64,000 nt of DNA from Lientehia sp934351765 (GCF_052118925.1 NZ_JBQKGG010000002.1:186001-250000); one strand, 5' to 3'. Shown: positions 8,246 through 16,959, counted from the first letter of the stretch. Numbers and translations: made by a program. The notes: generated from the letters alone by a model not told the origin.

Positions 8246-9202
8246 TTACATTGCCATATAAGCGATCAGACAAAGGATCGCCGTCACTGCTGAGAATACC
8301 GTCACGATCCTGGTCTCCGACCAGCCGCCCAGCTCGAAATGATGATGGATCGGCGTCATACGGAAGAGACGCTTTCCATGGGTTGCCTTAAAATAAGTCA
8401 CCTGAAGCATGACTGATACGGTCTCCGCAAAATAAATAAATCCAAACAGCAGGATAAAAATCGGAAGCTGCAGCATAAATGCTGAAGATACGACAAAGCC
8501 TCCCAGCGCCAGGGATCCGGTATCTCCCATGAATACCTTTGCCGGATATGCATTGAACAGCAGAAATCCGAGAAGGCTTCCCACAACCGCGCCGGTAATG
8601 GGTTCAATGGCATGGCCCTCTCCCATGGATATCACTGTAAAGAACACGGCCACCAGGATTGTTACGCTGGTGCATAAGCCGTCCAGACCATCCGTTAAGT
8701 TGACCCCGTTATCGGTTCCCAGCACGATCACAAAGAATGCCGGAATGAAAAACCAGCCGAGCTCCAGCGCTTTTCCGCCGGTAAACGGAATAATCATGGC
8801 TGTCGATACCGCATCGGAGGTCATCAGATAATAACACAGGATCCCGGCGATGATCAGCTGGCAGCCCAGCTTCTGAAGCGGCTTTAAACCCTCAGACCGC
8901 TTTAATACCACCTTGATAAAATCATCCAGAAGTCCCACCAGGCCAAAGCCGACTGTTGTAAACAGAACCGGAATGATTTTCGGATAATCCTTCACAAAAA
9001 ACAGACTGGTGACGGCAATACTGATCAGGATCGCCAGGCCTCCCATGGTCGGCGTTCCGTTTTTCTTGGCATGCGCCTTCGGCCCCTCCTCACGGATCGT
9101 CTGGCCGAATTTCAGACGCTTTAAAAACGGAATCAGAATGGGACATAAAACTGCACTGATGGCAAAGGATACCAGCACTGCGATGATCGCTGCATACTTC
9201 AT
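8246..9202 (-). CDS. mraY: Phospho-N-acetylmuramoyl-pentapeptide transferase MraY
   Basis: 318 residues from the ATG at 9202, with AGGAG 7 nt upstream. Ten membrane helices carry the PNPT signatures: GPKAHAKKNGTPTMGG, GLLDDFIK (Asp pair), GTDNGVNLTDGLDGL, AYPAKVFMGDTGSLALGG and the TPIHHHFE histidine motif. It makes lipid I from UDP-MurNAc-pentapeptide and undecaprenyl phosphate. It is the first gene after a strong promoter (9261-9289). Confidence 0.97.
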   Translation of the reverse strand: MKYAAIIAVLVSFAISAVLCPILIPFLKRLKFGQTIREEGPKAHAKKNGTPTMGGLAILISIAVTSLFFVKDYPKIIPVLFTTVGFGLVGLLDDFIKVVLKRSEGLKPLQKLGCQLIIAGILCYYLMTSDAVSTAMIIPFTGGKALELGWFFIPAFFVIVLGTDNGVNLTDGLDGLCTSVTILVAVFFTVISMGEGHAIEPITGAVVGSLLGFLLFNAYPAKVFMGDTGSLALGGFVVSSAFMLQLPIFILLFGFIYFAETVSVMLQVTYFKATHGKRLFRMTPIHHHFELGGWSETRIVTVFSAVTAILCLIAYMAM

Positions 9203-9260
9203 ATGAACACTCCTGTATTTTCCTGAGAGACACACCTCTCCATATTTTCCTAACTGTTAC

Positions 9261-9289
9261 AGTATAATTCTTTTCCACGGAAGAATCAA
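9261..9289 (-). promoter_or_regulatory. Promoter for mraY-murD-ftsW-divIB
   Basis: TTGATT-17 bp-TATACT on the minus strand, about 60 nt upstream of mraY. Confidence 0.7.
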
Positions 9290-9321
9290 CCTCTGAAGGT
9301 TCAGACTATTTCCGGCACTTT

Positions 9322-11118
9322 CTATTCCTCCGGGCTTTCAGCCGCCTCGATGCCAAGATAGGGCAGGATCATATCGAACACCTCAGCCACTGCCGGAGCG
9401 GCAATGGTTCCTCCGTAATAAATCCCCTGCGGCTCATCGATGGTGATCAGTGCCATAACGCTCGGATCCTCAGCCGGAGCAAAGCCCAGAAATGAGGAAA
9501 TATACTTATTCTCACTCCGCGGTAGCTTTTCGGAGGTTGCCGTTTTTCCGCCGATCCGAAAGCCTTCCAGATAAGCCCGGTGGCCGGTTCCCTCCGCTAC
9601 CACCTGCTCCAGAAGATAACGCATGGTTTCACTAGTTTCTTCCGACAAAATTCTTCCCCGGCCTTCCCAGGAAAGCTTCTCCACCGCATTTCCGCCGTCC
9701 CGCCGGATCTCTCCTGCCAGATGAGGGATCACCCGGTTTCCGCCGTTCACAATGGAGGCCGCCGTGGTAATAAGCTGCAGAGGCGTGATCTGAAAGGACT
9801 GGCCGAAGGAAACCGTTGCCAGCTCCACCTCGCCCATGTTTTCCTCCCGGTGCATGATGGTAGACGCCTCCCCGGGGAGATCCACTCCTGTCCGTCCAAG
9901 GAGCCCGAACTGCTTAAAATAGCGGCACATACCTGAGCTTCCAAGCCTCAGCCCCACTTCCATAAACACCGGATTGCAGGAATTCATGGTTCCCTGAAGA
10001 AAGTTTTCTGCTCCGTGTCCGGTCACCTTATGGCAGTGGATCCGCCGGTCCTCGACAATCTTATACCCTGGACAGTAAAAGGAATCCGACAGGCTTACGA
10101 CACCCTCCTCCAGCCCGGCCGCCGCCGTGATGATCTTAAAGGTTGACCCGGGCTCGTATGTATCATTGATGCAGGCATTACGCCACATGGCATTTAACTG
10201 ATCCCGGTACTGTGTTTCGGAATTCGTCTGCTCTGCAGGTTCCTCCGAAGCCTCAGATTCCGTCATGCTCTGCATCTCCGGTTCTGTTTCATAAGCCGAT
10301 GTCAGCGTAAAGGGATCGTTGAGATCAAACTCCGGCACATTGACCATGGCCAGGATCTCCCCGTTTCTCGGATCCATGACGATCATGGAAACCTTTTTTG
10401 CCTGTTTCTGGAGCAGCACCTTTTCAGCTGCCTGCTCGGCATATTTCTGAATATTGACATCCAGCGTCAAATATAAATCCGCGCCGTTTACCGGCTCCCT
10501 CCGGGATTCCGCCTCTGCATCCAGCTCAACACCCCTGGCGTCCGTCAGTGTCAGGATCGTCCCGTTGACACCCTTCAAGATTTCTTCATACTGAACCTCC
10601 AGGCCGATGATCCCCTGGTTGTCACCGCCGGTGAACCCCAGAACTCTGGACGCCAGCGTTCCGTAAGGATAATACCGCTTATAATCCTCGTCCACCTTTA
10701 CTCCGTCCAGATCACAGGCACGGATCTCATCACCCACCTGTTTTTCCACATTGGATTTCAAGATCTCTCTGGAGCTTACCTTCTCCACCTTTTTCCGGAC
10801 TTCCTCTTCCGAAAGTCCCAGCTTCTCACTGACTGCTGCCGTAACTGCATCGGCATCAGTGATCTGGCTGTGAATCACGGAAACGGTGCAGACCGTCCGG
10901 TTATCCGCGATCACCACGCCATTCCGGTCGCAGATCCGTCCACGCGCCGCCTTTATGGATCGTTCCCGCTCATGAAGTTCTTTTGCCAGAGCTGTATAAT
11001 GAGCAGACCGGAATACCATCAGATAACCCAGCCTGCCCATCAGAATCCCGAACCCCGCCAGAATAAACAGAAACACGATCAGAAGTTTCAGCCGATGATA
11101 CGTGCTGTTTGGTGTCAT
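9322..11118 (-). CDS. Class B penicillin-binding protein (SpoVD/PBP2-like transpeptidase)
   Basis: 598 residues: short cytoplasmic tail, one membrane helix (about 10-32), N-terminal dimerisation domain beginning ARGRICDRNGVV, then a transpeptidase domain. Active-site motifs are STFK (Ser325), SCN (380-382) and, in place of the usual KTG, KTA at 525-527 (GGKTATSEK). No PASTA domain. It would cross-link septal or spore peptidoglycan with FtsW/SpoVE. In Firmicutes dcw clusters the second of two tandem class B PBPs is commonly spoVD, which suggests a sporulation role here, but this is not proven. Ribosome site GGAGG. Confidence 0.88.
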   Translation of the reverse strand: MTPNSTYHRLKLLIVFLFILAGFGILMGRLGYLMVFRSAHYTALAKELHERERSIKAARGRICDRNGVVIADNRTVCTVSVIHSQITDADAVTAAVSEKLGLSEEEVRKKVEKVSSREILKSNVEKQVGDEIRACDLDGVKVDEDYKRYYPYGTLASRVLGFTGGDNQGIIGLEVQYEEILKGVNGTILTLTDARGVELDAEAESRREPVNGADLYLTLDVNIQKYAEQAAEKVLLQKQAKKVSMIVMDPRNGEILAMVNVPEFDLNDPFTLTSAYETEPEMQSMTESEASEEPAEQTNSETQYRDQLNAMWRNACINDTYEPGSTFKIITAAAGLEEGVVSLSDSFYCPGYKIVEDRRIHCHKVTGHGAENFLQGTMNSCNPVFMEVGLRLGSSGMCRYFKQFGLLGRTGVDLPGEASTIMHREENMGEVELATVSFGQSFQITPLQLITTAASIVNGGNRVIPHLAGEIRRDGGNAVEKLSWEGRGRILSEETSETMRYLLEQVVAEGTGHRAYLEGFRIGGKTATSEKLPRSENKYISSFLGFAPAEDPSVMALITIDEPQGIYYGGTIAAPAVAEVFDMILPYLGIEAAESPEE

Positions 11119-11146
11119 GCTCTCCTCCGGGTACTTTTAGTACAGC

Positions 11147-13192
11147 TTATTCCTCCTGCCCCTGGAAAATTCCATTGGCATAAGAATCCGGATTTCCATT
11201 CTCCTGTCCGGCTTCTTGCGTCGGAACAGCAGCTGCCGCTTCACTCTCCGGTGCCACCGGATTCTCGATCGGTTTCTGGAGCGGAGACTCCGCAGGAAGC
11301 GCTTCCGTCTCCTCCGCTCCGTCCGTCCGGTCCGGATAAAGATTCAGATAAGGAAGCATATCCACCCACAGATCATGGGTAAGGGTCGTGGTATGGCCGC
11401 CGGTGGACTGATCCGGCACATTGGGTTCATCAATCAGCACCATCATGAAATACTGAGGATCATCCGTCGGTACAAAGGTACAGAAGGATACAATGTACTT
11501 ATTTTCACTTCGCGGCTGCTTCTGCGCTGTTCCGGTCTTGCCGCCGATCTTGTAACCGGGAACTGCCGCTGACCAGGAGGACTGGCTGTCTACCATGGCA
11601 AGCATGGCATCCCGCAGAAACTCAGAGGTACTTTCACTGATGGTCTCCCGCACCAGCGTTTTTTCATTAGTCTCCACCACCGAGCCATCGGCGCTCAACA
11701 CTTCTTTTACCACTCTCGGCGTGTAATATTCCCCACCGTTGATCAGGGAACAATAGGCTGCCGCAATCTGGATCATCGTGACATTAAAGTTCTGTCCGAA
11801 CGAATTGGTAGCCAGGTCGACCTCGCTCATATTTTCCGCGCTCTGTAAAATACCATATTCCTCACCTGGAAGATCGATCCCGGTCCGCTCACCGAGGCCG
11901 AAAACAGGCTGATAACTGCAGAAGGTTTCCGCTCCCATCTGCCAGCCGATCTGCATCAGGGCATCGTTGCAGGACTCCACGATAGCTCCCTTCACATCCA
12001 GTACCCCATGGCCGGCATGATTGTGGCAGTTGATCCGTCCGCCTCCATTGGGGATATCCCAGCCGCCGTCACACAGATAACTGTCCGCTGTGGACAGCTT
12101 TCCGGATTCCAGCCCCGCTGCAATGGTCAAAGGCTTTGCCGTAGAACCAGGCTCATAGGTAGTCTGAGTCACATAGTTTTTCCAGATCTCATTCAGAGTC
12201 TCCATCCGCTCATCATCGGTCATAGCATTCATCTGCTCTTCCGTAAAATACCCGCTTATCGAAAGATCAGAAGGATCGTTGAGGTCATAATACGGGTAGG
12301 ACGCCATGGCAAGAACCTCGGCATTGTTGGGATTCATAACCACCACTGCCGTATTTTTCGATCCGATCTTCTCATTGAACAGCTTGATCTGATTCTCCAC
12401 AATGGACTGAAGGTTCACATCAATGGTTGAAACCACCGTGTTGCCGTCCACCGCGTCCCGTGTCACCGTCTCCGCATTGGAATCCTCGTTGATGGAACCG
12501 TACTTCCGTCCGGGGATTCCGGCCAGATCATCATTATAGTACTGCTCGATCCCATAACTTCCTGAAGACCCATCCTCCGATGCAAAACCGATCAGGTCAC
12601 AGGCCAGAGTCGAATACGGATAAACACGCTTATACTCTGTCTCAAACCAGACGCCATCAATCTTCTCCTTAATTTCCTTATTGTCATTGATTTCTGCCTC
12701 TTTCGCCAGAAACCGATCCCGGTCCGCCTCACTCATCCGCTTTGTATAACGGATATAGCTCCTGTTTGGATCTGCATTGACCAGATTTTCCAGTTCTGTC
12801 CGGTCATATCCAAAACATTCTGCCAGCGCATCCAGGGTCGGATTCAGAATCTTTTCGCTGGATGTGATAACCGATGGGTCCAGAATCAGGTTATAGACTG
12901 CCTCGTTGGCTGCCAGAACGGTACCATTCCGATCCGTAATCTGTCCACGCTTAAAAGGAATCGTTTCTGCCGTGTAGGTCTGGTGGGCCAGTACGATCTG
13001 GCTGTAATCCTTCCCGTTTTTGCCCACAATAACTCCCACAGCAACAGCCAGTCCAAACAAAACCAGCGCCACCAGTAAAAAGGTCAGCGCCAGCTTTTGT
13101 TTCATATATGTTTGAAATATTTTAGGAGCATTTTTCTTCGGACGCCTGTTCTCGCGCCTGTTATTTCGGGATACTTTCATTTTGCTGCACAT
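11147..13192 (-). CDS. Class B penicillin-binding protein (FtsI/PBP2B-like)
   Basis: 681 residues: basic cytoplasmic tail, membrane helix near residues 33-57, an N-terminal domain starting with KRGQITDRNGTVLA, a transpeptidase domain with STAK, SCN and KTGTAQK motifs, and an acidic Ala/Glu/Pro-rich C-terminal tail of about 60 residues with no PASTA repeats. Likely the divisome transpeptidase paired with FtsW. The start is uncertain: ATG at 13192 or 13180, both overlapping the end of ftsL and without a strong ribosome site, which suggests translational coupling to ftsL. Confidence 0.9.
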   Translation of the reverse strand: MCSKMKVSRNNRRENRRPKKNAPKIFQTYMKQKLALTFLLVALVLFGLAVAVGVIVGKNGKDYSQIVLAHQTYTAETIPFKRGQITDRNGTVLAANEAVYNLILDPSVITSSEKILNPTLDALAECFGYDRTELENLVNADPNRSYIRYTKRMSEADRDRFLAKEAEINDNKEIKEKIDGVWFETEYKRVYPYSTLACDLIGFASEDGSSGSYGIEQYYNDDLAGIPGRKYGSINEDSNAETVTRDAVDGNTVVSTIDVNLQSIVENQIKLFNEKIGSKNTAVVVMNPNNAEVLAMASYPYYDLNDPSDLSISGYFTEEQMNAMTDDERMETLNEIWKNYVTQTTYEPGSTAKPLTIAAGLESGKLSTADSYLCDGGWDIPNGGGRINCHNHAGHGVLDVKGAIVESCNDALMQIGWQMGAETFCSYQPVFGLGERTGIDLPGEEYGILQSAENMSEVDLATNSFGQNFNVTMIQIAAAYCSLINGGEYYTPRVVKEVLSADGSVVETNEKTLVRETISESTSEFLRDAMLAMVDSQSSWSAAVPGYKIGGKTGTAQKQPRSENKYIVSFCTFVPTDDPQYFMMVLIDEPNVPDQSTGGHTTTLTHDLWVDMLPYLNLYPDRTDGAEETEALPAESPLQKPIENPVAPESEAAAAVPTQEAGQENGNPDSYANGIFQGQEE

Positions 13193-13673
13193 ACTCGCTT
13201 TCTGTTCTGTCGTAGTAGATCACCTGATTTTCATCGGGATATACCATACCGAGTTCTTCTGTGGCTCTCCGGTAAATCTCTTTTATATCGGAAGCCACTC
13301 CGATCCTGGAACGAGCCGCTTCGTTGGCATCTTTCAGCGCTGCCAGATCATTTTCCAGTCCCTGTACCTCATCGATCCTGGCATCAATGGATGCCCGAAC
13401 CTGAATATAACCGATACTGCAACCCAGTACCGCCACTAAAAGCATCGATAAAAACAATACAAAGGACGGACTCATCTGCAGGGCCTTTTCCCTGTTCCTC
13501 CGAACCTTTCGAACCGTCTCTCCGTCCGTCCGGACCGGCGGATAAAGCTCCGGTGCTTCCTCCAGCTTTCTTACCGTATTTCCGTCAATCTGCGTGCCAT
13601 AACGCTTCGCCTTGTATTCCCGCTCCGTTCTGCTGTATGAGCGTTCTGCCTGTCTGTCTCTTCCTGAAGCCAT
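13161..13673 (-). CDS. ftsL: FtsL-like cell division protein
   Basis: 170 residues with the FtsL/DivIC architecture: a charged cytoplasmic segment of about 65 residues, one membrane helix (about 70-92), then a coiled coil (DARIDEVQGLENDLAAL) and a short extracellular tail. Identity rests on this layout and on its place between rsmH and the septal PBP, the invariant position of ftsL. It bridges DivIB/DivIC to the PBP-FtsW pair. Ribosome site GGGAGG 8 nt before the ATG. Confidence 0.82.
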   Translation of the reverse strand: MASGRDRQAERSYSRTEREYKAKRYGTQIDGNTVRKLEEAPELYPPVRTDGETVRKVRRNREKALQMSPSFVLFLSMLLVAVLGCSIGYIQVRASIDARIDEVQGLENDLAALKDANEAARSRIGVASDIKEIYRRATEELGMVYPDENQVIYYDRTESEYVQQNESIPK

Positions 13674-13708
13674 GATTCTATCCTCCCGGGGCAGCTCCCG
13701 CGGGGGAG

Positions 13709-14644
13709 TTATGCCCTCTCAAATACCCGAAGCTTGGCGCTTTTCGCCCGCTTGTTCTCAATCAGCTCTTCCTCCGATGGTAAAACCGGTTTTTTCGTGA
13801 TTACCTTTCCCTTACTCACCTTTCCGCATACGCAGACGGGGAACCCCGGCGGGCAGGTACAGGGGTTTTCATTTCTCTTAAAGTTTACCTTCACGATCCG
13901 ATCCTCCAGAGAATGGAACGTGATGATACAAAGACGGCCGCCCGGATTCAGCAGATCGATCATCTTATCCAGTGAATGCTCCAGCACATCCAGTTCCCGG
14001 TTTAATTCGATCCGGATCGCCTGAAACGTTTTTTTTGCCGGATGTCCGCCGTTCATGCGGACTCTGGCCGGGATCGCTGCCTTAATGATCTCTACCAGTT
14101 CTCCGGTTGTTTCAATGGGTGCTTTTTTTCTTGCCTCTACAATATGTTTCGCAATATTCTGGGCGAACTTGTCCTCTCCGTAATCCCGGATAATTCGGAA
14201 CAGATCACCCTCGCTGTATCCGTTTACAATGTCCTTTGCCGTCATTTCCTGACGGTCATCCATACGCATATCAAGAACGGTATCTTCCTTATAGGAGAAC
14301 CCGCGCTCCAGCGTATCCAGCTGGTAAGAGGAAACGCCCAGATCCAGGAGAATTCCATCCACGCCGCTGATTTCCAGTTCTTTCAGGACAAGATCCATAT
14401 TTTCATAATTGTTTCTGACAATCGTTACCCGATCCTTAAAAGGGGCGAGACGCTCTGAAGCAGCTGCAATGGCCGCCCGGTCCTGATCGATCCCGATGTA
14501 TCTTCCCCGTTCGGACAGCTTCTCACAGACATGGTAGGCATGTCCGCCGCCGCCCAGCGTTCCGTCCACATAAATCCCATCAGGACGGACATTCAGATAT
14601 TCGATTGTTTCTTCCAGCAATACTGACTTATGTTTAAATTCCAT
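13709..14644 (-). CDS. rsmH: 16S rRNA (cytosine-1402-N4) methyltransferase RsmH
   Basis: 311 residues, full length. The SAM-binding start HKSVLLEETIEYL with VDGTLGGGGHA, the LDLGVSSYQLD motif, the NGGHPAKKTFQAIRIELN block and the C-terminal ITFHSLEDRIVK are all recognisable. It methylates C1402 in the ribosomal decoding centre. It follows mraZ by 2 nt, the usual mraZ-mraW pair. Confidence 0.97.
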   Translation of the reverse strand: MEFKHKSVLLEETIEYLNVRPDGIYVDGTLGGGGHAYHVCEKLSERGRYIGIDQDRAAIAAASERLAPFKDRVTIVRNNYENMDLVLKELEISGVDGILLDLGVSSYQLDTLERGFSYKEDTVLDMRMDDRQEMTAKDIVNGYSEGDLFRIIRDYGEDKFAQNIAKHIVEARKKAPIETTGELVEIIKAAIPARVRMNGGHPAKKTFQAIRIELNRELDVLEHSLDKMIDLLNPGGRLCIITFHSLEDRIVKVNFKRNENPCTCPPGFPVCVCGKVSKGKVITKKPVLPSEEELIENKRAKSAKLRVFERA

Positions 14645-14646
14645 GG

Positions 14647-15081
14647 TTAAATCCTCAATTCTTCCAGACTGGCTGCGAGATCCTCGATTCCTTCATCACT
14701 GCTTGCATTCTCCCATGCTTCACGGTTCCAGATCTCCACCCGGCTTCCGACTCCCACCAGAGTTACTTCTTTTTCAAGGTTTGCATAGGTTCTCAAGCTT
14801 CCCGGAATCAGGATACGTCCCTGCTTGTCCACCTCGCACTCTCCCGCACTTCCGATAAAGAACCGGGAAAAGGTTCTGGCATTTTTATCGGTCAAAGACA
14901 TATGGCTGACCATTTCCACAACAGTTGACCACTTTTCTTCGGTGAACACAAAAAGACATTTATCGAGACCCTTGGTCACAATAAATGTATCGCCGCCGGC
15001 CTCCCGGAACTTTGCCGGTACGATCAGCCGTCCTTTGGCGTCCATTGTATGATTGTACTCACCCATGAACTGATTTGTCAT
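14647..15081 (-). CDS. mraZ: Transcriptional regulator MraZ
   Basis: 144 residues from the ATG at 15081, chosen because AGGTGG lies 5 nt upstream; the frame stays open to 15258, but that extension crosses the promoter. Two AbrB-like repeats are visible: GEYNHTMDAKGRLIVPAKFRE and, in the second half, CEVDKQGRILIPGSLR. MraZ is the DNA-binding regulator of the dcw cluster and is known to act on its own promoter. Candidate MraZ boxes lie directly upstream (15104-15141). Confidence 0.95.
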   Translation of the reverse strand: MTNQFMGEYNHTMDAKGRLIVPAKFREAGGDTFIVTKGLDKCLFVFTEEKWSTVVEMVSHMSLTDKNARTFSRFFIGSAGECEVDKQGRILIPGSLRTYANLEKEVTLVGVGSRVEIWNREAWENASSDEGIEDLAASLEELRI

Positions 15082-15103
15082 CTGTGCCACCTGACTGGAA
15101 AAT

Positions 15104-15141
15104 CCACCACTTTTTACCATCTGAACCCACTTTTTAACCAC
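15104..15141 (-). promoter_or_regulatory. Candidate MraZ operator (GTGG repeats at one-turn spacing)
   Basis: On the minus strand AGTGG or ATGG elements recur at 15138-15141, 15127-15130, 15117-15120 (ATGG) and 15107-15110, i.e. every 10-11 bp, two of them as AAAAAGTGG. Known MraZ sites in other bacteria are short G-rich direct repeats. The site lies just downstream of the mraZ -10. Confidence 0.55.
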
Positions 15142-15149
15142 TTGCCTCC

Positions 15150-15178
15150 ATTTTAAGCCATTCATACACAAAAAACAA
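15150..15178 (-). promoter_or_regulatory. Promoter of the mraZ/dcw operon
   Basis: TTGTTT-17 bp-TAAAAT on the minus strand, giving a transcript start near 15143 at the edge of the MraZ boxes. Confidence 0.6.
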
Positions 15179-15228
15179 GGGGGTTTTTGATAAAATTCAC
15201 TTACTGGAAAGAATTCCCTGCACAATAA

Positions 15229-15273
15229 CAAAAAAAGAACCGGCAAGCCGATCCCCATTCGGCTGCCGATCCC
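15229..15273 (-). terminator. Intrinsic terminator upstream of mraZ
   Basis: Minus strand stem GGCAGCCGA/TCGGCTTGCC followed by GGTTCTTTTTTTG. It would end the Spo0E-like transcript and insulate mraZ. Between it and the Spo0E-like stop (15274-15462) I see no gene. Confidence 0.75.
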
Positions 15274-15462
15274 TTTGATAGAGTATCTTTATCTGTTTGA
15301 AGTTTATAATGGTTTTTTCACTGCTTCTTCAGAATACCAGATTTTTCACTCCCCCACAAGCCTCCCCGGGGGATATTTTTTCAATTGGTTCTGCCGATTT
15401 TTTTCTTCTTATTCGCCAGATACAGATTCTGAAGCTCTGCACCATAAAACCGGCCTCATTCC

Positions 15463-15624
15463 TCATAAGCCTGTCATAAACTCTGTTTCACGCTCCTCCC
15501 AATCCATGTACTGCTCAATCACCCCGTCCAGCTCCCTGCTCAGCTCCAGAATCGCTTCCGGCGGCTTTCCCTCTTCTATCGCACAGGAAAGCTGTCCTCT
15601 GAGCTCCTCGATTCGTTTTGTCAA
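15463..15624 (-). CDS. Spo0E family sporulation regulatory protein (aspartyl-phosphate phosphatase-like)
   Basis: A 53-residue frame starting at TTG 15624, with AAAGGGG 6 nt upstream, reads MTKRIEELRGQLSCAIEEG then ILELSRELDGVIEQYM. The SRELD core within two short helices is the Spo0E-family signature (SQELD in the known phosphatases); these proteins remove phosphate from Spo0A~P to delay sporulation. It is monocistronic, with its own promoter (15675-15703) and a terminator before mraZ. The length is typical of the family. Confidence 0.82.
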   Translation of the reverse strand: MTKRIEELRGQLSCAIEEGKPPEAILELSRELDGVIEQYMDWEERETEFMTGL

Positions 15625-15674
15625 GATTTTCCCCTTTCTGTAATCTCTCTCCCCTTTTCCTCGTGATTCTCTGT

Positions 15675-15703
15675 CATTTTATACCAGATTTCTTCGGAAA
15701 GCA
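15675..15703 (-). promoter_or_regulatory. Promoter for the Spo0E-like gene
   Basis: TTGCTT-17 bp-TAAAAT on the minus strand, about 50 nt before the TTG start. From here to 15851 I see no other feature. Confidence 0.55.
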
Positions 15704-15851
15704 AAAGCTTTTCGCCGCCGCTTTTTCCAAATTTCGACGAAAATCGAGGAATACTCCTGCCTCGTTCACCCGCACAGCTCAGAGGCAGCTTCCAGCTGCA
15801 GCCGGGTGATTTGTACAGGTGGCCTGATGATGTCAATTGCCCGGAAACCCC

Positions 15852-15880
15852 TTGCTTTTTCTTTTCTTTTTTGCTACACT
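15852..15880 (+). promoter_or_regulatory. Promoter for the DUF1292 gene
   Basis: TTGCTT-17 bp-TACACT on the plus strand, 93 nt upstream of the start codon. Confidence 0.55.
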
Positions 15881-15972
15881 GACACAAGTAGTTTTTATCC
15901 TGTGCAGGGCAACGCACACAGGAAACACGGCCGGTTTTCCGGTCAGGCTTATGAAAAAGTGAGGATACTATT

Positions 15973-16326
15973 ATGGCAAATGAACTGAATTCCGGCTGCA
16001 CCTCTGACTGCAGCACCTGCGGCGGCTGCGATGATGGTCAGATGACCGTAACTCTGACCCTTGACGATGATTCCTTATTGGAATGTGTGGTTCTTACCAC
16101 GTTTGAGGCGGCAGATAAAAATTATATCGCACTGCTCCCCACCAATCCCCCGGAGGGAGAAGAGGGCGAGGTTTATCTCTACCGTTTCGTGACCATGCCC
16201 GACGGTTCTCCCAACCTGGAAAACATCGAATCCGATGAGGAATACGAGATCGTTTCCGACGCGTTCGAGGAGCTCCTTGATGCGGCTGAATTCGATGAAC
16301 TGGTAACTGAGGAAGAGGAAGAATAA
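15973..16326 (+). CDS. DUF1292 domain-containing protein
   Basis: 117 residues, strongly acidic, ending EEEEE. A Cys cluster (CTSDCSTCGGC) sits at the N-terminus, and the DUF1292 fold follows (TVTLTLDDDSLLECVVLTTF, NYIALLP, YRFVTMPDG). Such proteins are common in Clostridia (YrzB family) and of unknown role; the cysteines could bind metal. GAGG is 8 nt before the ATG. It is monocistronic, with a strong terminator immediately after. Confidence 0.88.
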   Translation: MANELNSGCTSDCSTCGGCDDGQMTVTLTLDDDSLLECVVLTTFEAADKNYIALLPTNPPEGEEGEVYLYRFVTMPDGSPNLENIESDEEYEIVSDAFEELLDAAEFDELVTEEEEE

Positions 16327-16350
16327 CCAATTTGTTTTATTTGACACAAA

Positions 16351-16398
16351 AAGTGCCACAGGATCCACCGTTTACTGATCCTGCGGCACTATTTTTTC
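16351..16398 (+). terminator. Intrinsic terminator of the DUF1292 gene
   Basis: Stem AGTGCC-CAGGATC / GATCCTG-GGCACT followed by ATTTTTT on the plus strand. The preceding A-rich side means it may also stop minus-strand transcription. Confidence 0.9.
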
Positions 16399-16418
16399 AC
16401 TATTTTATTCAGGGACTT

Positions 16419-16652
16419 TTACCGCGCCTCCTGCGCTGCCGGTTCCAGCGTTCCATTTTCCAGAACCGTAACCAGACTTCCCTCAAGGATCTTCTGTTCC
16501 CAGAGAAAGGCGTCCTCCACCAGGAATACCTTTGTTTCTCCGGTATCGGAAAATTCCACCTCCACCTCATCTCTGGCCGGTTCTCCGTCCGGTCTGCCCT
16601 CACATCCGAAGTCCTGCTCAAAAATCGCTTTTACCACTGCGGGTCTTCTCAT
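16419..16652 (-). CDS. Conserved small protein of unknown function
   Basis: 77 residues, acidic, beta-rich (VKAIFEQDFGCEGRPDGEP, LVEDAFLWEQKILEGSLVTVLENG). No motif I recognise. The start overlaps the previous gene's stop (ATGA) with AAGGTGG just upstream, so the two genes form an operon and are probably translated together; that coupling is the main evidence it is real. Confidence 0.6.
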   Translation of the reverse strand: MRRPAVVKAIFEQDFGCEGRPDGEPARDEVEVEFSDTGETKVFLVEDAFLWEQKILEGSLVTVLENGTLEPAAQEAR

Positions 16653-16915
16653 CCTTCCACCTTCTGCTGTTCCGTTTTCAGCCGCACCATGATCTGGCAG
16701 TTACTGTAATCCGGAAGCGTGATTGTCGCCGACCGGTCGGTACAGTCTCTGGAAAGCCGCCCGTTTACCTTATTTGCCAGCCCACGGAATGCTTTCTTTC
16801 CCTCCGGTGCCTCCATAATGACCGAATCTATGTATGCAGTAATATCATTTCGTTCTTCTCTTGGAAGTGTCCCCCGCTTTGCCTGGATTGCTTCCACTTC
16901 AAACCCATATTTCAT
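16649..16915 (-). CDS. Conserved small protein of unknown function
   Basis: 88 residues from the ATG at 16915 with AAAGGG 8 nt upstream (a GTG at 16924 would abut the ribosome site). It mixes charged helices and strands (KYGFEVEAIQAKRGTLP, DITAYIDSVIMEAPEGKKA, SATITLPDYSNCQIMV). No family recognised. First gene of a two-gene operon with its own promoter at 16960-16988. Confidence 0.65.
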   Translation of the reverse strand: MKYGFEVEAIQAKRGTLPREERNDITAYIDSVIMEAPEGKKAFRGLANKVNGRLSRDCTDRSATITLPDYSNCQIMVRLKTEQQKVEG

Positions 16916-16959
16916 ATTTAACACCCTTTCGAACAGCCGTTTTCCCGGCTACGGGTTCT

